Source of the DNA: Prosthecobacter debontii
GTDB lineage: Bacteria; Verrucomicrobiota; Verrucomicrobiia; Verrucomicrobiales; Akkermansiaceae
Length of the DNA stretch: 32,206 bases
NCBI GenBank assembly: GCA_945869465.1
Contig: CAMBPB010000035.1
Span: forward strand, 1-32,206
Direction: 5' to 3'
Under the pieces are notes generated by a model that was given only the letters and a program-made list of their open reading frames with translations, searched no databases and was not told where the DNA came from. The translations under genes were made by a program, and so were the position numbers. Every line of letters begins with the position of its first letter. The stretch's first letter is position 1. This document shows positions 23,065 to 31,707 of the stretch, in pieces.

Positions 23065-25713
23065 ATGAAACCTACCGCATCTTCACGTCTCGTCCGCACC
23101 GGCTCCCCCGCCGCCTGTCTCCTCGCCACCGCCATCGCCAGCCTGCTCGCCCTGCACTCCGCGCAGGCGACCACCAGAACCAAAGCCGCCACCGGCACCG
23201 ACCTCACCTTGGCCGCAAGTTGGGGCACCTTGCCCGTCACCGGCGATGTTGCCGCGTGGACCAGCACCTCGCTGGGTGCCGGGTTGACTTTGCCAAGCGC
23301 CTTGCCCGCCACCGGATCGTTGAGCATCAGCGTGACTGGTGCCTTGTCAGACATCGACATCACAGGTGCGGGCCCGCTCACGCTCGGTTCCAGCGGCATG
23401 GATCTGTCGGCATCCGCAGTCAATATGTCGATCGGAATTCCCATTGCCCTTGGTGCCAGCCAGACATGGACGGTGAACTCGGGAAAAACCTTGACCGCCT
23501 CGGGGATCATCAGCGGTTCAGGCTTTGGCATCACCAAAGCCGGCGCGGGCACCGGCAAGCTGACGCTCTCCGGCCTGAACACCTACTCCGGCAAGACCGT
23601 CGTCAATGCCGGCACGCTGACCTTCACCACCCTCGCCAACGTCGGCGGCGGGGCCAGTGCGTTGGGTTCGATCGCCGCGGGCGACACGGCCAACGGCACC
23701 ATCGACCTCTACAACGGTGCCACGCTTCAATATGCCAACACCAGTACATGCACCAGCGACCGCATCATCAACCTTGCCGGCACCGGCGGCACTGCGACCA
23801 TCTACATAGCAAATGGCACCCAACAATTGTTAACGTTAACCGGCAACGTGACCTCCACCGCCAGCGGTCCAACGACACTCACGGTGGGTTTTAACAATAA
23901 CAACCTCAGTTTTACCATGAACGGCGCGATATCGGATAGTACCGGAGGAGCGACTTCGTTGTCCGTCGGTCCCGGCGGTGGCGGCACCAGCAAGACATTT
24001 ACTCTCGGCAGCACGAACAGCAGCTACACCGGCACGACGACCGTGACCCGTGCCGTCCTGAAGTATGCATCTATCAAAAACGTGAACGGCGGCAACAGTT
24101 CGCTGGGTAATCCGGCCGTGGGCAATGGCACCATCAATGTCGGTGCGGACGAGGCCGTTACGTTAAATTACACAGGTTCAGGCGACACCACCGACCGCGT
24201 CATCAACCTGGTCGGCACCGGCACCAAAAGTCTTACGCTCAACAATTCGGGCAGTGGCTTGTTGAAATTCACCAGTGACTGGACGGCCACCGGCACCGGC
24301 AACAAGTCGATCACGCTGCAAACCGGAAATTTCGAATTGGGCGGTGCGATTCCAGACAGCGCCGGCGGTGGCATCAACAGTCTTAACGTGCAATTTGTCA
24401 GCTCCTGCACCCTTTCCGCGACGAACAGCAGCTATAGCGGCGCGACACTCGTGGCCGGCGGTGGTGCCCTGACCATCAAGTCCATCAAAAACATCGGTAG
24501 CAACAGCTCGTTGGGTACCGGGTCCAACGTCGCCAACGGGACCATCACCATCGGCTCTGGTGCCAATGGCGGCATGCTCGTCTATAACGGAACGGGCAGC
24601 GGCATTGGCGGCGAGGGCACCACCGACCGCATCATCAACCTTGCCGGCAGCAGTGCTGGTGTCATTGACCAGTCCGGCACCGGGTTGTTGAAATTCACGG
24701 GTGGGGTGACGGCCACGACTGGGACCAGGCCCCTCACGTTGCAAGGCTCTACTTCCGGTGCGGGTGAAATATCCGGTGCGATAACCAATGGTGCTGCGAC
24801 CTCGGTCTCGCTCACCAAGCAAGGCACCGGCACGTGGACGCTCTCCGGCACCAACTCCTACACCGGCGCGACCCTCGTCAGCCTCGGCACGCTTCTCGTC
24901 AATGGCAACGGAACCTCCGCAACAGGTGCCGTGACCGTCGCGTCGGGAGCGACCCTCGGCGGCACGGGTATCATCGGTGGGAAGACCACCGTGAACGGCA
25001 TACTCGCCCCCGGTGCCAGCGTCGGCAAGCTCACCTTCGCCAACGTCCAGGGCCTCACTTTGGGCACTCTTGCCGCCGGATCGTTGAAGTATGAACTCGG
25101 GGCCAACACCACCGCCGGAACCACCTATGACACCGTCGATACCCAGGCTCTCGCCATTGGCACAGGTGTGCTGAACTTCACCTCCTTCCAGTTCACCAAT
25201 ACCGGCGCTCTCGCGGCAGGCACCTACACGCTGATCAGTTCCGCCACAGCCATCACCGGCACCCTCGGCAGCACTCTCACCGGGAGCATCGGCGCCTTCA
25301 GCGGCACCCTCTCCATCTCGGGAAACAACCTCGTGCTCACCATCGCGGGTGGCAGCAACAACTACGCCTCCTGGGCCACTACCAACGGCGTGTCCAGCAC
25401 CCCGAGCGCGGATTCAAACAACGACGGGGTGCAAAACGGCGTCGCCTATTTCATGAATGCCACCGGCGTCACCACCAATCCGGGCATCATCAACAACACC
25501 GTGACCTGGCCCAATGGCGGCAATATCGACAGTGCCGCGTATGGCACCCAGTTCGTCGTGCAAACCTCAATTGACCTCGTGACCTGGTCGGATGTTGAAA
25601 GCGGCGATCTGACCACCAACACCAGTGGCCCGAGCGGAGCACTCACCTACACCCTGCCTGCAAGCGTGCTAGGCGGCAAGGTCTTCACCCGCTTGGCTAT
25701 CACGCCAAACTGA
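23065..25713 (+). CDS. Secreted autotransporter-associated beta-strand (PATR) repeat protein
   Basis: An 882-residue cell-surface protein. The frame is open from 22747, but the ATG at 23065 begins a signal peptide (MKPTASSRLVRT ... LLALHSAQA) with cleavage after about residue 35. The body is Gly/Ser/Thr/Asn-rich beta-helix sequence with passenger-associated (TIGR02601-type) repeats, for example KLTLSGLNTYSGKTVVNAGT near 165 and TWTLSGTNSYTGATLVSLGT near 590. Four related blocks each begin with a DR(I/V)INL(A/V)G segment after a T(S/T)D. The C-terminal 120 residues (ASWATTNGVSSTPSADSNND, then GVQNGVAYF ... VVQTSIDLVTWSDVES) match the verrucomicrobial export tail seen also at 31 kb. No outer-membrane beta-barrel is present, so it is not a classical type V autotransporter. 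It is divergent from a sugar-type regulator. A role in attachment or polysaccharide binding is inference. Confidence 0.88.
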   Translation: MKPTASSRLVRTGSPAACLLATAIASLLALHSAQATTRTKAATGTDLTLAASWGTLPVTGDVAAWTSTSLGAGLTLPSALPATGSLSISVTGALSDIDITGAGPLTLGSSGMDLSASAVNMSIGIPIALGASQTWTVNSGKTLTASGIISGSGFGITKAGAGTGKLTLSGLNTYSGKTVVNAGTLTFTTLANVGGGASALGSIAAGDTANGTIDLYNGATLQYANTSTCTSDRIINLAGTGGTATIYIANGTQQLLTLTGNVTSTASGPTTLTVGFNNNNLSFTMNGAISDSTGGATSLSVGPGGGGTSKTFTLGSTNSSYTGTTTVTRAVLKYASIKNVNGGNSSLGNPAVGNGTINVGADEAVTLNYTGSGDTTDRVINLVGTGTKSLTLNNSGSGLLKFTSDWTATGTGNKSITLQTGNFELGGAIPDSAGGGINSLNVQFVSSCTLSATNSSYSGATLVAGGGALTIKSIKNIGSNSSLGTGSNVANGTITIGSGANGGMLVYNGTGSGIGGEGTTDRIINLAGSSAGVIDQSGTGLLKFTGGVTATTGTRPLTLQGSTSGAGEISGAITNGAATSVSLTKQGTGTWTLSGTNSYTGATLVSLGTLLVNGNGTSATGAVTVASGATLGGTGIIGGKTTVNGILAPGASVGKLTFANVQGLTLGTLAAGSLKYELGANTTAGTTYDTVDTQALAIGTGVLNFTSFQFTNTGALAAGTYTLISSATAITGTLGSTLTGSIGAFSGTLSISGNNLVLTIAGGSNNYASWATTNGVSSTPSADSNNDGVQNGVAYFMNATGVTTNPGIINNTVTWPNGGNIDSAAYGTQFVVQTSIDLVTWSDVESGDLTTNTSGPSGALTYTLPASVLGGKVFTRLAITPN

Positions 25714-25723
25714 GCCAATCACC

Positions 25724-25755
25724 GTTAGGGCGCGGCGGCCTCGCCGCGCCCTAAC
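25724..25755. repeat. Perfect 32-bp palindrome (REP-like)
   Basis: A 14-bp perfect stem, gttagggcgcggcg / cgccgcgccctaac, with loop gcct, starting 10 bases after the PATR gene stop. There is no T-tract, so it may act as a terminator or mRNA 3'-end stabiliser, but it more likely belongs to a dispersed palindromic family. It shares ggcctcgccgc with the element at 5187-5211. Confidence 0.75.
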
Positions 25756-25824
25756 TCCCCCCGAGGGCGAAACATCTCATGAACCCGAACTCCTGAAGTT
25801 GCAGGGGGATTCATTGGAATTTTG

Positions 25825-25929
25825 ACCACGGATGGCACGGATTTTCACGGATTTAAGAATACACCAAACAGGTGTGAAAACGTTGCTATAACTCTCTCTT
25901 CATCCGTGCCCCTCCGTGCCATCCGTGGT
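25825..25929. repeat. 105-bp inverted-repeat element (MITE/REP-like)
   Basis: Perfect 17-bp outer arms accacggatggcacgga (25825-25841) and its reverse complement (25913-25929), plus inner 7-bp arms cacggat (25846-25852) and atccgtg (25902-25908), around an AT-rich centre. The whole can fold into one long hairpin. From memory, similar 'CCACGGAT...CACGGAT' palindromes occur between genes in many environmental bacterial genomes. It carries no gene and lies in the 375-bp gap 25714-26088, which otherwise holds only the palindrome at 25724. Confidence 0.8.
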
Positions 25930-26088
25930 TCAATTTCTTCCCCCCTCATTCATTCCACAATCATCAATCGTAAATCTCAGCCGCGCCGCCGCCGACTATC
26001 CTTGTTTATGGGTATTGTGAAAATTGCGCTCGGACGCATTCTTTAAGAGCAGCTACATGCCCGCCCCGCCATCCATATTTCGCGATTT

Positions 26089-27084
26089 ATGAACACCTGC
26101 CATCAGCCAGCCACAGTAATTCCGTGTGATCCCAAGCAAGGTTTCGCCCTGGTCATCACGCTTTCACTGATGATTCTGCTCACAGTGATTGCTATCGGGC
26201 TACTGTCGCTTTCAAGCGTCTCGTTGCGTGCGTCCAATCAATCACAGGCAATGCAGATCGCGCAGGCAAACGCCCGGATGGCATTGCTGCTGGCCATCGG
26301 GGATCTTCAGAAACATGCTGGTCAAGACCAGCGCGTCACCGCCATCGCGGACATCGCCGGAACTGCGGACGGCCAGTCTCTCGCTACGGGCACGGACCCT
26401 ACCAACAACACCTCCATCAACAGCCTGCCCAAGGGTCTAACCCGCGTGCTAGCAGGCACCCGCTATTGGACCGGCATCTGGAAGAACCCGGACACTACCC
26501 CCGGCGTCTCCATCTATTCCAAAACCCCCAGCCCAAGCTTCGTCAACTGGCTCGTGAGTGGTAGCTCCACTGTCGGTTCCGGCATCCTTCCCTCCAACCC
26601 CATCTATGCCGTCAACTCCGCTGGTGGTGTGAACACGAAGGCCGTGGTGCTCGTCGGTAAAAACTCCGTGGGCAGTGCTTCTGATCCTGAAAGCCTGAAA
26701 CGCTACGTCGCCGCCCCGCTCGTAAACGTGGTAGCTAAGGGATCCACCAAGCCAGTCGCCCGCTTTGCCTGGTGGGTCGGTGATGAGGGCGTCAAAGCCA
26801 GCATAAACCGCGAAAAAACCTTCGAAGATAAATCCAATTACGCCGCGCTCGCCGCCCAACGCCGCGGCTGGGAAACTGTGGCTGGATTTTCCTCCTACCC
26901 GCCTCCTACCGCAGGCGCTCACGCAGCACTCCCGAAAATCAACCCCCTTTTCCCCGCCATCCGGTCCGGCCACCGGCTCTTTCAACGGCCTTCACCGGGA
27001 AAGCAATTTCCTAGCAATCATTCGACCGCTCCAACGTTTTCGTCATCGCGGGTTCCAAGGGAAATCCCTCCCCTTTCCGCTTGA
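26089..27084 (+). pseudogene. Truncated Verru_Chthon cassette protein A-like (prepilin-type) gene
   Basis: The ATG at 26089 opens a 331-codon frame whose first 283 residues resemble the N-terminus of the large Verru_Chthon cassette A / PilX-like family. There is a short basic leader, then a prepilin-type GFALVITLSLMILLTVIAIG helix with the G-F junction, 'QANARMALLLAIGDLQKHAGQDQRVTA' (partly shown as ALLLAIGDLQKHAG), and 'RFAWWVGDEGVKASIN'. Such proteins usually run to about 1000 residues or more. Here homology stops at 26940, exactly where the 79-bp repeat begins, and the frame continues through the repeat and 22 further codons of unrelated sequence to 27084. Verru_Chthon cassettes normally include several pseudopilins, and none is adjacent. 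Exported or pseudopilus-associated if it were complete. Confidence 0.75.
26940..27018 (+). repeat. 79-bp direct repeat, copy 1
   Basis: Identical over 79 bases to 31608-31686. It begins caacccccttttccccgcc and ends ggaaagcaatttcctagcaat. The left flank is the Verru_Chthon-like gene and the right flank is a C-terminal fragment of another gene. Internally there is only a weak ccggt/accgg palindrome, and there are no inverted ends. It translates in the host frame as NPLFPAIRSGHRLFQRPSPG plus KQFPSN. Confidence 0.97.
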
Positions 27085-27155
27085 TGCTTCCATCCGGGTC
27101 GGCGGGCAAAGGAACAATCAACATCCACGACTCGAACTGGGGCGATTCCCACTGA
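27021..27155 (+). pseudogene. C-terminal fragment of an unidentified protein
   Basis: In the frame ending at the TGA 27153-27155, 44 codons read as protein-like sequence (FDRSNVFVIAGSKGNPSPFR ... GKGTINIHDSNWGDSH). A TAG at 27012-27014 inside the 79-bp repeat blocks the same frame upstream, and there is no start. Its stop lies 8 bases before the ATG of the 1306-residue gene, the spacing of an operon, so it is probably the tail of the former upstream partner gene. I do not recognise the family. Confidence 0.5.
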
Positions 27156-27163
27156 CAGAAACC

Positions 27164-30100
27164 ATGAACAGCCTGAAACAATTCCCTCTCAGCCTAGTGA
27201 AATCCGCCAGCCTCTGGCTCCTGCTGTGGGCACCTTGTCAAGGCACCGCCGGGGCATTGTCGGTTCCCAACGGCAACATGGAACTGCCAGTGGCCGGCAA
27301 TTGGTCCACCACCTTGCCGGCGAATTGGAGCTGGTCCGGTGCTTCGGCTCCGGGTTTGACCCATACTGGAGGAGTCCTCGGTACTCCGCAAACCCTTTAC
27401 GGCAACAACATCGCCGGCACCTTGACCTCCGATCCGCTGCCAGAAACCGCGCCCGGCACGGGCACGCTCAGTTTGCGCTACTGGGTCAAGCGGGCGAACA
27501 CGGGCAGCGCTGTCGTGACCGCTCGCCTGTATGTGGACGGTGCCGTGGCAGAATCCCGCGCGGATACCATCGCGGCGAGCGCGTGGGCGCAGTACACCCT
27601 GAACCATGCGGTGACCGGGGCGGAGGCGGGAAAAACCATGTATCTACAGTTCGAATTCTCCAATGGAGGTGGAGGATGGCAAATCTATTTGGATGAGGTC
27701 ACCGTGGACCACACCGATGCTCCGGTCGTCGCTTTCGCCGCAACGGCGGCCGTGCAGCAGGAAACGGACGCGATCGGAACGGTGACCGTGATTCTCTCCA
27801 AGCCCGCCACGAATACCGTCACGGTCAATTACGCCGTATCGGGGGGGACGGCCGTGCCCGGAGACAACTACACCTTCACGCCGGGAGTGCTGACCTTCGA
27901 CCCGGGCATTACGAGCCGGAGTTTCTCATTCTCGCCGGTCAATGACAACATTCACCAGCAAACCCAGACGATCGTGTTCGCCTTGAGCGACCCGGTCAAC
28001 GCCGTGCTCAGCAGTTCCGCCCGGTTCACCGTGACAAAACTGGATCCGGAAGACCAACCTCCACCGGCCACCTACTATGTTGATTCCACGGGAGGCAACG
28101 ATTCCAACAGCGGGACCCAACCGGACGCGGCGTGGCAGACCCTGGCCAAGGTGAATGCGACAACCTTCCTGCCGGGGGAGACGATTCTGCTGAAGGCCGG
28201 CTGCACATGGACCGGCCAGTTGCATCCCAATGGCTCAGGCACGGCCGCCGGGCGGATCGTGCTCGATCGTTATGGCGAGGGCCCGAAGCCGGTCATCCAC
28301 GGCGGCGGACTGAACAGCGGCGCAGTGTTGCTCCAGGACCAGCAGTACTGGACGATCCGCAATCTCGAAGTCACCAACAACGGCACCACCGCCACACGCA
28401 AGAAAGGGATCCTCATCCTCAACAACTGCGCCGGCACGCTGTCCGGTATCGAAGTGCGCGATTGCGACATCCACGACGTCACCGGTGTCATGAACAATTA
28501 TACCGACGGCAAGGAAAGCGGCGGGATTGTCTTCTTCATCACCGCCTCCAACTTGACGGTCCCATCGAAGTGGACCGGCATCGTCATCGAGAACAACACC
28601 ATCCGCAACGTGAACCGCAGCGGGATCCTGATGCAGTCGCTGTGGATCAACAAGCCGCAGGACCCGAATTCGAGTTGGAGCGGCCATGGCTCGTACCTGC
28701 CCTCGACCAACGTCCGCATCGCCGGCAACACCATCGAGAACGTCGGCGGCGACGGCATCATTCCGTGGTGCGTCGGCGATTCCGTGGTCGAGCACAATTT
28801 CGTGCGCGCCGCCAACAACAACACCCTCGGCCAGGGACATGCCGGCGTCTGGCCCTACTTCTGCGAAAACCTGGTGTTCCAGTACAACGAAGTCTGTGAT
28901 ACGAAAACCACGGCCGACGGCATGGCCTTCGACTTCGACAATAGCAACCAGAATTGCATCTACCAGTACAACTACAGCCACGACAACGAGGGCGGGTTCC
29001 TCAACATGTGCTGCGACGGCAACGCCAACGGCAACATCGCCCGCTACAACATCAGCCAGAACGACGGCTGCCTCAACGGGAGCCGCGTCTTCCTCGTCCA
29101 TGGCAACGGCAACCACGGCTATCAGATCTATAACAACACGATCTACGTCAGGAACGCCAACCCGAAGCTGTTCCATCAGGGCGCGCCCAGCAACGGCAGC
29201 GACATCACCTTCCGCAACAATATCTTCATCAACCTCGGCACCGGTCCCTTCGTCGCCCCCGGCGGCTGCACGTTCGACAACAATCTCTATTTCGGCAATG
29301 GACACATCGCAGCGGACCCCCACAAGATCCTGAGTGATCCCAAACTGGCGCACGCTGGCAGCGGAGGCACCGGCTTCAGCAGCGTGGACGGCTACAAGCT
29401 GCAAGCCGGTTCACCCGCCCTCGACGCCGGCCTGATCATTTCATCCAACGGCGGCCGGGACTACTGGGGCAACCCCGTTGCAGCGGAAGCGCCGCCACAT
29501 CTCGGAGCCTTCAACGGCAGCCCCGTCCCCCCGGTCAAGCTGACCTGGGATGCGGATACCGGCGTGTCCGGTGCCCAGGATGGCTCCGGGACATGGTCGA
29601 ATTCGGCAAACACCTGGTGGGGAGGCACGACCACCGGCCCATGGCCGTTGGCGGGGATTGCCATCATCGGCAACGCCAACGCCGCAGCCGGCACGATCAC
29701 GCTCGGAGAGTCGATCACTGCCTCCGGCATCACCTTTCTCCCCCCTGCCAGCGGAGTCTATCAACTTGTCGGCAACTCGCTTCAAACCGGTAGCATCGGG
29801 TGCGTGGCGGATGCGCTGATCGCATCCGTTGTCACCGGCTCCACCGGTCTGACGAAATCCGGCGACGGCATGCTCTCGCTCACCGGTGTCAGCACCTACA
29901 GCGGCGGCACGGTCATCGACGGCGGCACGCTTTCGCTTGAATCATCGACCACCGACACCGCGATCCGCGGACCCGTCACGGTGAACAGCGGAGGCACGCT
30001 GCGCATCGCCGGTGCCAACTGGGGAGGCTTCGGTGCCAACTCCGGCAAGAAGATCGACACGCTCAACGTCGTCGGCGGCACGGTCGACAACACGCTAACG

Positions 30101-31084
30101 ACCAGCTTCATCAAGGACGCCACTGTCAACATGACCGGCGGCACTATCTCAGGCGGGGAGATCAATTGGAGAAACACCGCGTTCAACTCCCTGGCTGGCG
30201 CGACGACCGCCACAGTCTCCAGCAGGATCCTGATCCGCCCCGATTACGGCAGCCCGACCCTGGCGATCAACGTGGCCGACGGTGCCGCGGCTACCGACCT
30301 TCTCATCAGCGGCGTCGTCAAGCAGAGCACTCCCTCGGGCAACCTCGTCAAGACCGGCGCGGGAACATTGGAACTCTCCGCCCAAAACACCTACACCGGC
30401 AACACGACCGTCGAAGCCGGTACCTTGCGGTTGCAGCTTCCGAAACTGGCGGATACGTCCACCCTGAGCATCGGCACGACTGCGGGCTCGCCAGCGGTCC
30501 TCGATCTTCCAAACTCCGGGACCGATGTCGTCGCCACTCTGATTATCGATGGAGCATCCAGATCCTCGGGCGTATATAACAGTTCCAACTCGGGCGGCGC
30601 GATCACCGGCAATGGCAGCATCGAGGTTGCCGCCAGTCCAGCCTACCTGGCATGGGCCGCCACCAAGGGTCTCGGTGGATCCGGCGGCAAGGATCCATCT
30701 CCCGCCGCCGATCCCGATGGAGACGGCGCAAGCAACATCACTGAGTTCGCACTCAACGGCGATCCGCTGGACGGCTCCAGCATCGGGTATATGGACACGC
30801 GCACCGGGATCATTCCATCGAACGGGCTCGGCCTCATCCTCACCTTCGCCACCCGCGCGGGTGCCGATTTCACCGGCGGCTCCACCGCCAGCAGGGACGG
30901 TGTCACTTACACCGTGGAAGGTTCGATTGATCTTAACAACTTCATATCGCCTGTCACGGAAGTCACGCCAGCCATCGTGCCCACGGGTTGGCCCGCCACC
31001 GGTGATTACGAATATCACAGCTTCCGCCTCAATGCCTCCACCGGGCTCACGGGCAAGGGATTCCTACGCCTCAAATTCTTATGA
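27164..31084 (+). CDS. Giant secreted Calx-beta / beta-helix / PATR-repeat protein
   Basis: A 1306-residue extracellular or cell-surface protein. Domains in order: signal peptide (about 1-31); a carbohydrate-binding-like jelly-roll (about 35-183); a Calx-beta domain (about 185-292, with TVTVNYAVSGGTAVPGDNYT and GVLTFDPGITSRSFSF); a right-handed parallel beta-helix typical of polysaccharide lyases and surface carbohydrate-active proteins (about 301-785, opening YYVDSTGGNDSNSGTQPDAA and rich in 'NNTIRNV', 'NTIENVGGDGI', 'NNTIYVRN' rungs); PATR repeats (about 885-1150, e.g. LTKSGDGMLSLTGVSTYSGG and LVKTGAGTLELSAQNTYTGN); and a C-terminal export-type tail with a calcium-loop-like DPDGDGASNITEF (about 1160-1306). 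Catalytic residues of a specific lyase family cannot be fixed by eye. The stop overlaps the ATG of the fucosidase remnant (ATGA), implying translational coupling. Confidence 0.88.
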   Translation: MNSLKQFPLSLVKSASLWLLLWAPCQGTAGALSVPNGNMELPVAGNWSTTLPANWSWSGASAPGLTHTGGVLGTPQTLYGNNIAGTLTSDPLPETAPGTGTLSLRYWVKRANTGSAVVTARLYVDGAVAESRADTIAASAWAQYTLNHAVTGAEAGKTMYLQFEFSNGGGGWQIYLDEVTVDHTDAPVVAFAATAAVQQETDAIGTVTVILSKPATNTVTVNYAVSGGTAVPGDNYTFTPGVLTFDPGITSRSFSFSPVNDNIHQQTQTIVFALSDPVNAVLSSSARFTVTKLDPEDQPPPATYYVDSTGGNDSNSGTQPDAAWQTLAKVNATTFLPGETILLKAGCTWTGQLHPNGSGTAAGRIVLDRYGEGPKPVIHGGGLNSGAVLLQDQQYWTIRNLEVTNNGTTATRKKGILILNNCAGTLSGIEVRDCDIHDVTGVMNNYTDGKESGGIVFFITASNLTVPSKWTGIVIENNTIRNVNRSGILMQSLWINKPQDPNSSWSGHGSYLPSTNVRIAGNTIENVGGDGIIPWCVGDSVVEHNFVRAANNNTLGQGHAGVWPYFCENLVFQYNEVCDTKTTADGMAFDFDNSNQNCIYQYNYSHDNEGGFLNMCCDGNANGNIARYNISQNDGCLNGSRVFLVHGNGNHGYQIYNNTIYVRNANPKLFHQGAPSNGSDITFRNNIFINLGTGPFVAPGGCTFDNNLYFGNGHIAADPHKILSDPKLAHAGSGGTGFSSVDGYKLQAGSPALDAGLIISSNGGRDYWGNPVAAEAPPHLGAFNGSPVPPVKLTWDADTGVSGAQDGSGTWSNSANTWWGGTTTGPWPLAGIAIIGNANAAAGTITLGESITASGITFLPPASGVYQLVGNSLQTGSIGCVADALIASVVTGSTGLTKSGDGMLSLTGVSTYSGGTVIDGGTLSLESSTTDTAIRGPVTVNSGGTLRIAGANWGGFGANSGKKIDTLNVVGGTVDNTLTTSFIKDATVNMTGGTISGGEINWRNTAFNSLAGATTATVSSRILIRPDYGSPTLAINVADGAAATDLLISGVVKQSTPSGNLVKTGAGTLELSAQNTYTGNTTVEAGTLRLQLPKLADTSTLSIGTTAGSPAVLDLPNSGTDVVATLIIDGASRSSGVYNSSNSGGAITGNGSIEVAASPAYLAWAATKGLGGSGGKDPSPAADPDGDGASNITEFALNGDPLDGSSIGYMDTRTGIIPSNGLGLILTFATRAGADFTGGSTASRDGVTYTVEGSIDLNNFISPVTEVTPAIVPTGWPATGDYEYHSFRLNASTGLTGKGFLRLKFL

Positions 31085-31698
31085 ACACAACACATGATCC
31101 AATGAAATCACTCGCCACATTCCTCATTGCCGGGATGGTTCTTTGCGGAACCACCCTCGCACAGGAATCGATGCAAGGTGCCGAACTGGCGTCCAAACTC
31201 AAGAGTTCGGTCGTTTTCAAGAGCAAGGACTCGCTCAAGGACTCCAGCATCAAGTTGCCTGCCGAAGACATGAAATGGTGGAGTGACGCGAAATTCGGCA
31301 TGTTCATCCATTGGGGACTCTACGCCATTCCCGCCCGCGGCGAGTGGGTGATGCACAACGAGAAAATCCCTGCCTCGGAATATGCCAAACTCTCCGACGA
31401 ATTCGCCCCCAAGCACTTCGATGGTGCCGCGTGGGCCCAAGCCGCCAAGGATGCGGGAATGAAATACATGGTCCTGACCACAAGGCACCATGATGGATTC
31501 GCGCTGTGGGACAGCTCCGCCAGCTACGGGGGATTCTGCAGCATGAAGCGCGCGGCGAAGCGGGATCTCGTGAAGGATTACGTCGATGGCTGCCGCAATG
31601 CGGGATGCAACCCCCTTTTCCCCGCCATCCGGTCCGGCCACCGGCTCTTTCAACGGCCTTCACCGGGAAAGCAATTTCCTAGCAATTATTTTAATTGA
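31081..31698 (+). pseudogene. Truncated GH29 alpha-L-fucosidase
   Basis: The first ~175 codons are the N-terminus of a GH29 alpha-L-fucosidase, which releases alpha-L-fucose from glycans. They contain a signal peptide (MKSLATFLIAGMVLCGTTLAQ from the internal ATG at 31102), WWSDAKFGMFIHWGLYAIPA, YMVLTTRHHDGFALWDS, and KRDLVKDYVDGCRNAG leading into the strand that should carry the rest of the barrel. At 31608 the sequence enters the 79-bp repeat, and the frame ends 12 bases after it. The catalytic nucleophile region and C-terminal domain are missing, leaving about 40% of the usual length. The ATG at 31081 overlaps the stop of the upstream gene, so the original operon was beta-helix protein plus fucosidase, which points to fucose-rich polysaccharide degradation. 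As it stands it cannot be active. Confidence 0.85.
31608..31686 (+). repeat. 79-bp direct repeat, copy 2
   Basis: Identical to 26940-27018, same orientation and same reading frame relative to the interrupted gene. The left flank is the GH29 coding sequence. The right flank is AT-rich (tattttaattgactaaaaagg) and leads into the next gene. No target-site duplication brackets it. Confidence 0.97.
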
Positions 31699-31707
31699 CT
31701 AAAAAGG

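Noticed and set aside
26940..27018. 79-bp repeat as an integron attC site or group II intron end
   Set aside because: No R-box core pair (RYYYAAC / GTTRRRY) and no domain V-like hairpin could be matched; the internal palindrome is only 5 bp.
26089..27155. The Verru_Chthon-like gene and the tail at 27021 as two halves of one gene split by an insertion
   Set aside because: The family is far longer than the sum of the two parts, and the tail shows no resemblance to it, so simple insertion is unlikely.
28235..29404. A 389-codon open frame antisense to the beta-helix region
   Set aside because: Val/Asp/Ala-rich shadow produced by Asn/Gly/Ile-rich codons on the other strand; no start context or homology visible.
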